Assembly (NCBI GenBank): GCA_015680685.1
Contig: MNCI01025357.1
Coordinates: 127,943 to 191,942, forward strand
Source of the DNA: Gnetum montanum
Lineage: Eukaryota > Streptophyta > Gnetopsida > Gnetales > Gnetaceae
Length of the DNA: 64,000 bases
Direction of reading: 5' to 3'
Below are positions 35,328 to 46,860 of this stretch, in pieces. Made by a program: the position numbers and the translations under genes. The number at the start of each line of letters is the position of its first letter. The stretch's first letter is position 1. Under the pieces are notes generated by a model. It saw only the letters and a program-made list of their open reading frames with translations. It did no database searches and had not been told where the DNA came from.

Positions 35328-36625
35328 TGATGCATAAATTTTGGTCACACCAACACTTAAGGAAAAACTCGTTTGAGGAGCCTAGTGCCTAGGGTGCCTC
35401 TTGTATGGGTACAAAAATTTGATAATAGTTTCAATAGAGAGGGCTACATGGCTTTTTGAAAATAGTAAAAAAAGATGTAAATTTTAATTGGAATAAGTGT
35501 CTTGAATTTAAGAATACAAAAGGTAACCAAAATAAATTTTGCCTGCTTCTTGGCTGCTACTGCCCTTCGCCGTTGGTTCGTTGTGAACGGTGTTGTAGCC
35601 AACACTGCTTATAGCCATTGGAGAAGGGAGAGAGGGAGAAGAGGTTAGATGAAGGGGCTCATTGATGCATCTCTGATGCATAGACAAAATGTGCCCCATC
35701 GCTAGTAGGAGAGAGGAAAATTTATCCTTGTTTGGAGAACCTTGCCAGATGCACCAACCATCAAAAATAAAATGGAATTGTAGAACTTGCACCTACAATT
35801 ATTGCTGTCAACTGTTGCAACACTGCAGCATAGAAAGAGAGAGAGAACGAGCTACCAGATCTTGCTGTTAAGTGCCAGTAGACATGTTGTTGTCTCTAGT
35901 CCTATGTCTGTCGTTGTCACAAGTCTACTACAAAAAGGGAAAACAAAATCACCACCTCTTGGTTTGCTGTTGAGATTGTTAACTATCGTCCATGCAACTC
36001 TGCCACTGCTGACTGTCACTAGTCTGTTGCTAAAAATAAAGAAATAGGATTGCAAAATCTACCTACCATGTCCACCGTCTGTGCGTGTTAGCTACACCGT
36101 TATTGTCCTAAGAAAAATAGGAGAAGAGAGAGAGAGAGAGAATCGTTGCCTCTTGGTTTCCTACTGAGATTGTTGACCATTGTCCACATAGCTCTACTGT
36201 TGTTGAGTGTCGTCAGTCCATTGCCAAAAATAAAGAAATAGAATTGCAAAACTTGTTTGCCATGCTCGTCGTCCACATGCGTTAGCTGCGCAATTTTTTC
36301 CCCAGGAAAAATAGGAGAAGAGAGAAAGAGAGAGAAAACCACTTTATGCTAGTTTNATAGCTATTCCGGAAGAAAGCCTGATTTATTAAGGAGGCCCTTG
36401 CTTCCCCCCTTGACGTCGTCTTCATCCTCTACTTTATAGCTGCCTGCTAATGACGTTTCACCTCCCTGCACATCGATCCACCTCCTTGCATGTTAGTTCA
36501 CGTTCCCACACGTTGGTCCACCTTCCTGCACATTAACATTATTTGATAAAATAGTATATGATTTTATAGGACAATGTTGTTGATCATGGCCTTGTGTGAT
36601 AGCATGGTCAAGGTTGGCCACAACA
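35328..36625 (-). repeat. LTR copy 2 of the compact element
   Basis: About 1298 bp, starting TGATGCATAAATTTTGG and ending GGTTGGCCACAACA. Holds one unknown base at 36356. Confidence 0.75.
36356..36356. other. Single N (assembly join)
   Basis: One unknown base inside an LTR. Unlike the other three Ns in the window I see no direct duplication around it. Confidence 0.7.
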
Positions 36626-37227
36626 TTGTCATACCTAAGATAAGTGTGGAGGAGCTTTTGGGATTCAAAAATAGTGTTGTTAATAATTAAAAGTCTACAT
36701 ACATTGCATGCTAAGTGTTTGGGTAGAGGCTAAACTCCAAAATAGTATGCACGTGAAAAACTCTCAAATCTTGAGAAATATCTATTCATGTGTACAGTCT
36801 TGTTGATCTTTGAAGATGAAAATTAATTATTAGTAGGAAGGATGGTTGTCATCCATATAACTTTGTTATGACAAGATTTATGCTTGAACTTTGAGGTAGT
36901 GATGGAAAATTGTAGCAAAAGGAGTAGCATTTTTAGAAAAATATTTCATTAGAACATGGGGGGTTCAAAACCAAATAATAATAAAAAATAATAATAATTA
37001 AGAAAAATTCAGAGTACATCATATCATTGAAATGAGAATTTAGAGAAAAAGCCCAATAGTTTTGAGGATGCCTTTTCAGGTTTTTATTTCACTAGAACAT
37101 GACAATACATGTTTTGGTTTATCATTACTTTATAGCTTGAGATAAACCTTATGTGGAGAATATGTACCATTAGCCATAGGTTTCTTGTCAACATTATATT
37201 ATTTTTTATCTTTTATAATTTCTTCTC
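36626..37227. other. Intergenic, nothing recognised
   Basis: AT-rich, includes an (AAT)n-like run near 36978-37000. No coding or repeat-family signal found. Confidence 0.4.
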
Positions 37228-37340
37228 TTTTTTTTGTTTTTGTGGAATAAGAACTAATAGGTGTGAGTGCAATAACAATCAAACCCGTGACCTCCTGTAT
37301 AATGCATAAGGACTCTACTGTTGAGCCAACAAATACCCAC
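37228..37340 (-). repeat. tRNA-derived SINE of a third family
   Basis: On the minus strand box A (TTGGCTCAACAGTAGAGTCC) and box B (GGTCACGGGTTTGATTG) are about 35 bp apart and well preserved. The rest differs from both other SINE families in the window. Confidence 0.55.
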
Positions 37341-37365
37341 AAGTTAATATCCTTCTATTTAGGAT

Positions 37366-37516
37366 GTTAGAACCTTGAAATAATTGCAATATAGGTACAT
37401 CCCAAGATATATAATTCAAATAGAACTTCATAACTTAGCATTGTCCAGTAGAATCAAACCCATGACTTATTGCTTTCAAATTAAAAGTCTTACCACTAGG
37501 CTAACACCTCATTATT
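37366..37516 (-). repeat. tRNA-derived SINE, TTAGCCTAGTGGTA family
   Basis: Best uninterrupted minus-strand copy: plus-strand order is TTAGAACCTTGAAATAATTG, GGTACATCCCAAGATAT, CTTCATAACTTAGCATTG, box B equivalent AGAATCAAACCCATGAC, box A equivalent TACCACTAGGCTAACACC. Serves as reference for the copy split at 25042. Confidence 0.7.
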
Positions 37517-37565
37517 AATATTCTTTTTTATTGAAGAAAGATGGATGTCTTATGAATTGTCTATA

Positions 37566-37672
37566 ATAATAAGGTAGTAACCTAGTGGATTGACTCTTGA
37601 TTTGGAAGCTCCATGTTAGGGGTTAGACTCCAATGGGTAACGTTGAGTTATAAAGTTCTACTTAAGTTTTAT
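37566..37672 (+). repeat. tRNA-derived SINE, related subfamily
   Basis: AATAAGGTAGTAACCTAGTGGATTG (box A), GGGGTTAGACTCCAATGGG (decayed box B), then GTTGAGTTATAAAGTTCTA. Opposite orientation to the copy at 37366. Confidence 0.55.
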
Positions 37673-37708
37673 GAAAATTTCATGGTGGCTATATCATCTA
37701 GTGCTGGT

Positions 37709-38245
37709 TTTGACAACCCTACCATCATCATCATCATCATCCTAGCCTTGTCTCAACAAAATGGAGTTAGCTACATGAGTTCTTTTTCACAATTTGCCTC
37801 TATGAAGAGCTAGATCTTTATTTATTTGTAGTTTCTTCAAATCATCTTTGATTGTTTTTTCAGATATCTTGATTATCCTAGCATTTGTAAAATCTGAAAA
37901 AGAACTCATCCATGATGTTTGGCAAGGTTTTACATCTAGCTGCGAACCTAACATTAATCCTCCTTTCCTATCTGAGCTTGGGACCAACATTGGCAAAGTT
38001 TTTGACCACCATTGTATGACCTCTCTATTTCTTGTAAAAACTTTTAAGGTGTTAGATCTGAAAAATATTAATAATGAGCAAAGAAAATTTAGAGTACACC
38101 ACAAGCTTGACACTAAGTAGACACCATCAAAAAAGATATGGAAAGAAAGAAAATTCCTCTTTGATCTTAGCTTGATTTTTCTTATCTTAGACTTCAACTT
38201 GTTTTTTTTCTCATCTTCAACTTTAACATGCTTTTTCTCTTTCAA
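37709..38245 (-). pseudogene. 3' end of an RTE-type LINE
   Basis: On the minus strand the end is TAGCTAACTCCATTTTGTTG followed by AAGGCTAGGATGATG repeats, the tail typical of plant RTE LINEs and the SINEs that borrow it. Upstream a frame (37787-38245) ends KTIKDDLKKLQINKDLALHR, like the C-terminus of plant RTE reverse transcriptases. Assignment is from recall of the family pattern, without alignment. Truncated at the 5' side. Confidence 0.45.
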
Positions 38246-38384
38246 ATTCCTTTTTTTCTCTATCCCACAATAACAAAAGCTGCAGGAATTAGAAAGATTA
38301 TAATTTGTAATTTGTTGAATGTAAAATACAAATCTCTTTTTACATTTTAGAAAATTGATTTTAATGAAGAAAACATATTTGAGA

Positions 38385-38450
38385 ACTAAATCATTATCAT
38401 CATCCTATCCTTATTCCAACGAAATTGGGTTAGCTACTATCGTGGAAATA
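38385..38450 (-). repeat. Second RTE-type 3' tail
   Basis: CATTATCATCATCCTATCC then TTCCAACGAAATTGGGTTAGC on plus, the same tail as at 37720-37780 with changes. No coding part recognised beside it. Confidence 0.4.
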
Positions 38451-39699
38451 GATTTTGTATGCTTAGTGAGACTAAGAAGACTAGCAATATGCTATTCACC
38501 TTTCTAAAAGGGTAATAAAAGATTAAAGAGCTTAACAAAGTATGGAACTTTAGTATATTCTTTAGATCACACATCAAAGGTGGAGTCTACTTATAAATGA
38601 TCTATATAGAATGCTTATGTATACATTATCCTTTATTTAGAGTATGCTACACCATTGAAGCACTTCCCAACATAACAAGTAAAAAGAAATGAGAATAATA
38701 CTTGAGATGAGTAATTTAAATGTTATGTTTTACATCACATAATTTTGATATGAAGTAAAACTTTGATTATAAGAGAAATAGTCTAAAATTTGAATAAATA
38801 CATATCATGATGTAAGATTACCAACTAATGACTTACATACATCATCAAGAAGAACAAAATCTATAACATTCTTGTTCATAATTGGAATTGAGTGTAAACT
38901 TGTTGTAACAAAATATAATGTAATCATTGTAATTAAGTCCCTCTTAACGAAAGTACATCTTGTTACGAGGAGGCATGATTTTTCTTGGAATCCTTTGGAG
39001 GTTTGACTTAAGGTACTTAGAGCTAATAACTTGGAGGCCATTCTATCATGGAGTTGTAGAGTTATTAGTGGCACATAATGAGAACCAAATGAAGTCAGTT
39101 GAAAAGAGATTAATCATCCCTTCAGCTAGGTTTGGCTTAATAATGGTTGATAGGGATCTTACTAGTGGAGGCCAATTAGGTTATATCATACAGAACACAA
39201 TGCTATTTAGTCATTAACTTCCCAAAATGGTGTTGATTTGAATTGCAAAGAGCATTTGTATATATTGTTGCATTCAATAAATGTAAAATATATATAGTAC
39301 ATATAACACATGCGAATCTTGTGTTTCCATAGTTAGAGAAGAGAAAATTTTTATAATTTTATATTTTATAAATTTTTTTATTTTATAAATATAAGAATAA
39401 GCAATAAATAATACATGTGCATTGTAGTCCCTTTTAAGAAAAGTGATAATGTTCACATAGAAAGCATAAAATGGCTCCTAGTCATAACCTCAATGGCCTA
39501 ATGCCATGTTGTACAATTATGACCTCCTCAAATAAGAACGTATTATTGTAGCCTAATACAACAGAAATGAATAAACAAACGATCAAATTAATTAATTAAT
39601 GAACTTGTATAATATGCATGAAGTTTGTATTTTTGGTATTTTATAGTTCAAGTTGTTTAAGTTATAGAACATATGAAAAATCATGAGCTTTATTTATAA
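38451..39699. other. No gene recognised
   Basis: AT-rich. Short frames (for example 38960-39217) lack any family resemblance or supporting signals. Confidence 0.4.
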
Positions 39700-41800
39700 T
39701 GCAAATCATTGGACTCTGCATTGACTAAATAGTTCTAGGTTATGAAAGCAAGGTAGCAGTTTGACAGAGTATAGCCACACTTTTAAAAGTGACAACTCAA
39801 AACATATACAAAATAAGAAGGAAAGCACACTTATCCAAGAAAAGAGGGGCTCTTCACACAAATTAGATGCCACAACCAGTTGGAAATTTAAAAAGTTCAA
39901 AAGTTCCCTAAGGAGAGATCCACCCAGGTATTTATAGTTTTCAAAAGGAAATGGCTTAAGTTCATTAATACCTAGACATTAATAGAGGTTTATTAACATA
40001 ATCTAGTAATTCCCAATCATAATTTTGGTGAAGCTTATTAGCATAGGATTACACTAGGCTATTATTAATACACTAGTACTGATGAACATTTCTACATTGA
40101 CATAGGAAGTACATCAATGCCCTAGGATTAATGCATCTTTGCAACCCTCATATTTGATGAATGAACCTAGGGAAAGTTGAAACCAAGGACACATGGCCCA
40201 AGGATCGCTCAACACCTAAACAAGATTGGAAATATATAAAGTGACTCAAGACATGCACATTACTTGAAAAGGTAACACGAGAAGTAAGGCTGCATGCTTG
40301 AGGGACACAAACCTCAACTAACATACTAGAACTGCAAACACAGTGCACATGAAACTTCTCAAGTCCAAGGCTTACAATCAACTTCCAAAATGTGACTAGA
40401 TGACTCATTATTCCCCCATGATTGAATAAGGCTAATCCCATAGCTTTTAACACCTCAAAATAGAAAATATGGAGCAAACATGTAATAGGATCAATGCAAA
40501 GGATATACAAATGCACAACACTAACCATGACAATGGTACATACAAGTGACCTTAGCAAGAAGAGCCAAGGGATGGTGGTTGAGCATGAAATCCCTTTGAC
40601 ATGTCTACTTGATATGGGAAGAAGCCTAAACTACTGGGGATAGACATGTGAAATCTCTACAATTATCTTAAGATCCATCACTCTAGTCTGGAGTTGATAA
40701 TTCTATTTTTACATCAATCCCTACTCACATAGCAGTGCCTACCTTTGATCTTTTCCCTCTACTTGGAATTCCTCATGGTGCTACCTCACTTGTGTAAGCT
40801 TACGTTGGGTTACCTCTAATTCAAGTGATGCTCTGTGAACTTATTTCTCCAACTTGTTGTATGACCTTCCTATAGAAGTTTGAATGACATGTAGGTATCA
40901 CCTTTGCTCAGCTTGCACATCTTTTTCTACTTCCTTGAGTCTTTTCTTGAGGATTACTACTTCTGCCTTATGGTGGAGGATGTGCATGTTTTCCAAGAGA
41001 TCCATCTTTTCTTGTAATATTTATTCATTTGCAGCCATGTGATAGAGTTTGATATGTAGAGCATCAAATATCTCTTTAACCTTTCATTATTCTCCAATCA
41101 CCTGCTTATTTAAAAGAGTAATCAATTTATGTAATTTACACACCTCAATGCCTTAGGTTACTTGCTCAATCAAGTGTACACTCATGAGGTTATCGGTTTC
41201 TCATGTTTTCTTTTTAACAAGCTCTTTTTGCAAGTTTTAGCATTCTTTTTCAATATGGAGGTACTTGTCCCTAAATTGGATCATGATCTAACCTTCATCT
41301 TTGAGCTTTTGTATTTGGTGGAAGAGGGTAAGTACCTATTTTTCCTTTTTCCAACTCATCTTCTTTCATTCTTTGGATTGATATTCAAGCATATGGATAT
41401 ACCTCTCTATATTGTTTTTCATGAATACTACTTCTTCACTGACCTATCGCACCTTAACTAATTCAACCCACAAGCACTTGATTTGTTTTGTAGGGATGAT
41501 GGTTGAAGTTGCAAGTACCAACAGCATGATGTTTTCCAACTATTCTCGTAGTTGCACCTTTGCTTAGCTTCATCACAACTCCCTCAAATAAAATGTTCTA
41601 TTAACATCTGCAATTTTAAGCTTGGCCTGTACTTTTACAAGTTCTATCGTCATCATACTATCAATGTTCCTCAACACGATCCTGATGCTTAGATCTTTCC
41701 TATGCTTCTCTTTTGTCCATTGGCTAGTTCTATGGTGAATAGTAGATACTTGGAGGACTTCCACCACATGATGGACATTGTGCATGTTGTGCCTTAATCA
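39700..41800 (-). pseudogene. Remnant of a coiled-coil ORF like that of the Athila element
   Basis: Read on the minus strand, 41800-40600 gives long helical stretches broken by stops (LHHKAEVVILKKRLKEVEKD near 40990; TIELVKVQAKLKIADVN near 41600). Composition and heptad-like spacing resemble the post-integrase ORF at 13530-14170, and local alignment looks possible (KLKxRxVL). Probably the 3' part of an older minus-strand element of that family, into which the plus-strand LTR at 41836 inserted. No LTR found for it. Confidence 0.4.
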
Positions 41801-41835
41801 ATGTAATTAGGAAATTATTCTTGTTGATACATTGG

Positions 41836-42780
41836 TGATGAAGTGTTAATGTGCTGTATCGATGGGCCCATGTTGATGTGGCCTTGTCAACAGGATCCTG
41901 TCGACAAGGCTCTGTTTACATGGTGTTGTCCCATCAACGAGGCCACATCAATGTAGCATTTCCTACATTGATGCAACCCTGTCGACGTAGTATTGTAGCA
42001 AAAACTATAAAAACGAGCTCCTAGTTGTGTTTATGAGCATTAGATTCATAGTAGTATCCAAACTCTTGTAGTTTTTACATTTGAAACTTAGAATATTTCT
42101 CGTAAGTGTCTACAGTAGGAGTCATTAAGCGTATGGATCTTTATTCGAGCATTGTTGTACCTAAGCACAATAGTGTGTATAGTAATAAAGATGAGCTTTT
42201 TGATAAACCTTGCAACATTTTGGATAGTTTAGATATCTATTTATGCATTTAATGCTTTCAGTTAATTATTTAATGTTTTCCAGTACTTAAGCTAATTAAG
42301 TAAGATAAGCTAGATAGATTAAATACATAAGTACAACTACTTCAAGTGTAACAAGTATTCACTTTGTAATCCCAGCAACATTATTGCTTGGTGCCCTTAG
42401 TAGTATAACACTTGGTAACCCAACAGTGGATACATGGGTTTAGGACATGTACAAAAAGTGGGACTAGATGCTTATGTTAGTATTACTTAAAGATTAGTTA
42501 GTTAAATTAAATTAGTTATTAAATTACTCTATCTCTCTCTTCAAGCACTAAAATAATAAAATGCAAAAGGACAAAAATATTATGCCTCAATTACTCTTAA
42601 CCATACCATTATGCTTCAAAAGTGTAATTAGGAAGACAACGAATGACCTTAGTGCAAGGTTCACTTCCTAGAGGACTAGTGCACTAGAAGCTATAAAGTC
42701 CATGGAATTTGACCAGATCACACGTGAACGCTTTGTGATTCATATGGTTGGGCATAGGGGTATCCTTCAATTGCTCATCA
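41836..42780 (+). repeat. 5' LTR of the plus-strand Athila element
   Basis: Starts TGATGAAGTG, ends TTGCTCATCA, 945 bp. TATA box CTATAAAAA (42005-42013), conserved CTTTATTCGAGC and AATAAAG, same order of landmarks as the other three Athila LTR families here. Its 3' partner would lie beyond 64000. Confidence 0.8.
41881..42013 (+). promoter_or_regulatory. Palindromic U3 and TATA box of this LTR
   Basis: A 30-bp palindrome with one mismatch at 41881-41910 (left arm GCCTTGTCAACAGGA) and an inverted repeat with perfect 11-bp arms at 41946-41956 and 41963-41973 (CATCAATGTAG), then CTATAAAAA at 42005-42013. Confidence 0.6.
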
Positions 42781-42800
42781 TTGACACCATTGCTAGAAAC
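42781..42800 (+). other. Primer binding site, decayed tRNA-Asp type
   Basis: TTGACACCATTGCTAGAAAC directly follows the LTR. It is the Athila/Tat PBS with several G-to-A and C-to-T changes; the nested element has its counterpart at the same offset. Confidence 0.65.
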
Positions 42801-42949
42801 TTTTTTTGTTAAAATGTGCACTATATAGGATTAGTGAACATTATTAATATCATTGGATGAACCTAAATCCAACATCACTTTCACACAACCTATAATTACA
42901 AAAGAACACTGATTATTTTATTTGTTACAAAATTTCTTCTTCCCATAGG

Positions 42950-43228
42950 CATGAAGATGTCAAACCATTGGTCCCATAAGAGTGCAAAGTAATATATACT
43001 CATCTACATGAGTATGTACCAAACTTCACCTTCATCCTACATTAGGATGAACAACTGCGATGGCGTGATATGGAAGGCAACATCGTATTGCCCCTCGATT
43101 AATCTATGCCAAGGATGTTCTTCCAAACTCTTAAGAGGTTGGGCATTTCATATCTTCATGAGGAATACTTTGTGAATGGCTATGACACTTGAGAGTACCA
43201 TCCCATTGAAACATAATGTAGGAGAGAT
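42950..43228 (+). pseudogene. gag N-terminal part of the plus-strand Athila element
   Basis: Reads YTHLHEYVPNFTFILH, LRWRDMEGNIVLPLD and LHEEYFVNGYDT with stops, matching the nested element's gag (HPDEYIPDFTFILHQDKQL, LRWRDLQGNIVLPLR, LYAEYVVEDSN). Cut off where the Tat element begins. Confidence 0.65.
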
Positions 43229-43414
43229 GTAGTGTCCTACCACCTTGGCGAAATGCACCTTTGACCAATGCGCCTCCGGCACGTACCCTGCAAGCACAAC
43301 AGAGAGAAAACCAGAAGAAACAACCATCAAGAAAAATGAAGGATAGCAGATGGTTTGTGCCAGTTTATATTCATAGCAGACTATTTGCTTACCTTGCTTA
43401 TGCATCAGAAGTAG

Positions 43415-44560
43415 TATAGCTTAAGATACAAGTGATTCACAGGATTCGTGAACTCTTTGCCATCCATGTCTACCAATTTGAAGGCTTCATTCCTGTAGGC
43501 TTTTGTGACCATGAATGGACATTCCCAGTTTGCTGAGAACTTGTTCACATGTTCATGAACATCCTTGAGAACGAGGTTCCCCTTTTTTATCGACCTTTGA
43601 TGTGGGTTTGCATGATGCTTCTACCATTACCTATCTTGATATGGCTTGATGCGGCCAAGTGTTTGTGCACGCTCCTCCTCTATGGAGTCAAGGTCGATGA
43701 TCCTCAACTCATTGTTCTGGGCTTCATTCATGACGTTTGACAAGATCATTCAAAGTGACAGTACCTGCAGCTCAATAGGTAACACCGCTTTAGATCTGTA
43801 AACAAGGCTATAAGGAGTTTTACCTGTTGTCATTCTATAAACCCATAGCACATAGAGGATTTGCTTGTGCCATCGCCTCTTGTTGTTGTTAAGCATCTTC
43901 TTGAGCAAGTTGATGATGGCTTTGTTCATAGCTTCTACCTATCTGTTTGCCTGTGGGTAGTATGGCGAGGAAAAGGATTGCTTAATGCTAAGGTTGCTAC
44001 AAAAGGTTTTGGTTTTGGCACTAATAAACTATGGCCCGTTTTCTGTCACAATAGGCATGGGAAGCCCAAACCTTGTCACTATGTTATCCAATATAAAGTG
44101 GCAAACCTATTGAGATGTAGTCTTCTTAAGGGGGATAGCCTCTATCCACTTTGTAAAGTACTCAGTGGCAGTGATGATGAAGCTATGCCCTACAGAAGAC
44201 TTAGGTGTGATAGGTCCTATAATGTCTAGTCCCCATTGTTGGAATGGCCATGTGATCTATGTAGGATGCAACTCAGTAGGTGAAACGTGTATAATATTTG
44301 CATATCGTTGGCACTTGTCACAAGTCTTAACTTTGGCAAGGAAATCTTGTTCCATGTGAGGCTAGTAATACCCTAGGTGTCTAATTTTTGCTTCCATGGC
44401 CTTAGGGGCTATGTGTCCTTCACATAGTCCTTCATGGACCTCATTAATGATCTTTTGCGCTTGTTCCTCATTTACGCATGCTAGCAATATCCCATCAAAG
44501 GAGTGTTTGCATAAGGTGTCATCTCCCATAAGTACATATTGCAGAGCACGCTTTTGGATC
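43415..44560 (-). pseudogene. Integrase of the Tat element
   Basis: Minus strand: zinc-binding start (VHEGLCEGHIAPKAMEAKIR), core with IIGPITPKSS and FIITATEYFTKWIEAIPL, then VTENGP where the family has DNG, so the second catalytic Asp reads Glu. C-terminal part NWECPFMVTKAYRNEAFKL and LKLYYF followed by a stop gives the natural end of pol. Confidence 0.8.
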
Positions 44561-45249
44561 ACATCCCTTTGGGTAGATGTCAATCTACATGGAGGTTCGC
44601 CATGTTGCAAATAGGCTTTAATGTTGACGTACCACTCTTGGGTATCGGCAACGCTTACAGAGGTGACATGTACCACTTGAGTGATAGGCTTCGTACACTT
44701 AGTTATCGAAGCAGGCAAAGTTGCGAATAGGTGTGGTGGCACATTTAATGCTAGCATGGCTAAGGCATCTGCTATGGTGTTCTTATTGCATGGCACATGT
44801 TGGACATCTATTGTGAAAAATTGTTTGAGCAAACTTTTGGCTAGGTCGTAATAGGGTTGTAGATGAGTAGCTTTGTAGGCATAAACCTTAGTGATTTGAT
44901 TGACAATGAGTTGTGAATCACCTCGAATTGCCAGGTGTTGAAGTTTTAACACTTAGGCTGCTAAGAGGCCCCTAAGAATTCCTTTGTACTCTACCACGTT
45001 GTTCGTACAAAGGAATGTGAAATGATAAGAAAATGATTGAATGTCCCTAGAGGGGAATGTAATGATGGTAGCTGAACTACCACCTCGTGTAGTCGAGGCA
45101 CCGTTGAAATGCAAAGTAGCCTCAAAATGTAATGGGATAGAGTCGATGGTGTTAATGTGCTCGTCAAGGAATTTAGGTTCTATGGTTGCCTGATCATTGA
45201 TAGGTGAGGTTGTGAATTGCATAGCCATGGCTTGTCCTTTCGTCGACAA
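44561..45249 (-). pseudogene. Archaeal-type second RNase H of the Tat element
   Basis: Frames 44953-45249 and 44362-44952 (minus) carry HFNGASTTRGGSSATIITF, FLCTNNVVEYKGILRGL, LAIRGDSQLIVNQI and VPCNKNTIADALAMLA, the order seen in the additional RNase H domain that Tat elements acquired. One stop separates the two frames at about 44950. Confidence 0.8.
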
Positions 45250-45543
45250 TTAGGTTACATAATGTAAATCGAATTGCATGGTTATAACTTTCCACCGGGC
45301 TATCGTGCTGCTTTTGTATAGATTGTTCATGATAGCCCGAAGTACATTACTTTTGCATATAATGTTAACTTTGCTACAGAATAGATAATGCCTCCACTTT
45401 TTCAATGCAAACACTAGGGTGAGGCAATTTCTTTCCACCTCATTGTACTTCACCTCGTATGCTATCAATGCATGACTTAGGTAATAGACTGGAATTTTAG
45501 ATCCTTCATCTCTTCTCTGACATAGCACTGTTGCGATGGACAT
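45250..45543 (-). pseudogene. RNase H (Ty3 type) of the Tat element
   Basis: VYYLSHALIAYEVKYNEVER and LTLVFALKKWRHYLF match the ordinary RNase H / connection segment after RT. Start is at 45543 in the present sequence; the true domain begins further upstream in a broken frame (45543-45643). Confidence 0.75.
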
Positions 45544-45642
45544 GTCTGAAGTGGCAAGGTAGATGTAGAAAGGCTTATCCCTCTGCAGTGGGTAAACAGT
45601 TGGGAGGCGTGAAAGCTCTTTCTTTAGGTCATCGAAGGCTTG

Positions 45643-46266
45643 CTAGCATTGTGTTGTCCATTCAAAGTTAACCCCTTTCTTTAGTAAGTGTTTCATGGGG
45701 TGCAACTTGTCAATCAACTTTGCTATAAACCTTCTAATGAACTGTACCCTACCTTGCAACCCGCGTAATTCTTTAAGGTTGGTAGGCGATGCTAGATTAA
45801 CGATGGCCTTAACTTTGTCAGGGTCAACTTGTATTCCAACCTCCGATACTACAAACCCTAGCATGCGTCCGATTTTTACCCCAAAGACACACTTTGGATT
45901 GAGGCGTAAGTCATGCATATGACAGCATTTGAGGACTACACCTAGATTGTTGGTGTGGGTAGCAGCTTCTTTAGATTTGACTACTATGTCATCCACATAG
46001 TCATTTAGTGTTTCTAGGAGGTATTCACTAAAGATGTATGTTATGGATCTTTGGTAGGTTGCTCCAGCGTTTTTGAGTCCAAAGGGAATGATAGTGTAAT
46101 AGAAGGTACCCCATGGGGTCATGAAAGTGGTTGTTAACTGATGCTCTGGGTTGATACGAATTTGATTGTAGCCGAAGAAATCGTCCATGAAGGATAGTAG
46201 AGCGTGACCAGCCGTAGTGTCGATAAGTTGATCAATACTTGGCAGTGGGAAGTCATCTTTGATCAT
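45643..46266 (-). pseudogene. Reverse transcriptase of the Tat element
   Basis: A 207-codon open frame, the best-preserved pol segment: DFPLPSIDQLID, FMDDFFGYNQI, PFGLKNAGATYQR, the catalytic YVDDIVVKSK and LGFVVSEVGIQVDPDKVKAI. The N-terminal fingers continue upstream to about 46500 in another frame. Confidence 0.88.
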
Positions 46267-46860
46267 TGCTTTGTTCAGATCCTGAAAGTCTATATAGATT
46301 CATATTCCTCCCATTTTCTTAGAAACTACAATGATGTTCGACATCCATTTTGAGTAATCAACTGCCCAGATGAAACCAGCCTGATACAGCTTAGTGATTT
46401 CATCGTGTATGGCCAGTGTGATCTCTAGTTTAATTTTGCAAGCCTTTTGTTTAATTGCCTTCATACGCAGGTCTAAGACAATGTTATGCTATATAAGCCT
46501 TGGATCTAAGCCCGACATGTCGTTATAGGACCACATGAATACCTCAATGTTGTCTTGAAGGATCTTGGATACATCTTTATGCGTTTGTGAATCTAGGAGG
46601 GAGCTAAGCTTTAACGTATTTATTTTCCCCCTACATGTAGTTACAGGCGTTTCAATGAGAGGGTTCTTAGTTACATTCCTGGCCTCTAAATCTAAGGCTT
46701 GGACCAAATGTTTGGGCCAGTCTCGGGATGCTTCTAAGGACACCACAATGCTATCGGTGGATGATTCCCAGTCTATTGATTCTAGGTTTAATTGTCTTGT
46801 AAGCTCACAATGTGGGCCTGTCAAGGTTAGAAGTGAAGATAGATCATGATGCATGGCCAT
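46267..46860 (-). pseudogene. PR-RT linker and RT N-terminus of the Tat element
   Basis: Minus-strand frame 46489-46860 ends DNIEVFMWSYNDMSGLDPRL, the conserved linker that precedes RT in Tat elements. The protease that should lie directly upstream is 6.6 kb away. A pyrimidine-rich stretch and AG (minus CCTTGACAG, about 46818-46826) could be a splice acceptor. Confidence 0.75.

Larger units (their letters stand above)
33612..36625 (-). mobile_element. LTR pair with only 0.4 kb between (deleted or non-autonomous element)
   Basis: Two alignable LTRs of about 1.3 kb (33612-34929 and 35328-36625) in the same orientation enclose 398 bp without any coding signal. The shared flank TTGT (33608-33611 and 36626-36629) may be a partial target duplication. 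LTR ends on plus are TGATGCATAAATTTTGG and GGTTGGCCACAACA. The end matches, in inverse orientation, the sequence at 49593-49681; strand is taken from that. Either a compact non-autonomous element or an internally deleted one. Confidence 0.7.
41836..43228 (+). mobile_element. Athila-type element, 5' end (continues beyond 59.3 kb)
   Basis: 5' LTR (41836-42780), PBS and the beginning of gag on the plus strand, then broken at about 43228 by the minus-strand Tat element. The other end of a plus-strand Athila element resumes near 59358 with protease C-terminus, RT, RNase H and INT. Whether both parts are one insertion is likely but unproven: about 1.2 kb of gag-protease is missing at the break. Confidence 0.65.

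Noticed and set aside
37787-38120. Plus-strand 90-codon frame (37848-38120) as a gene
   Set aside because: The opposite strand gives a LINE-like C-terminus next to a LINE tail; the plus frame is taken as a shadow.
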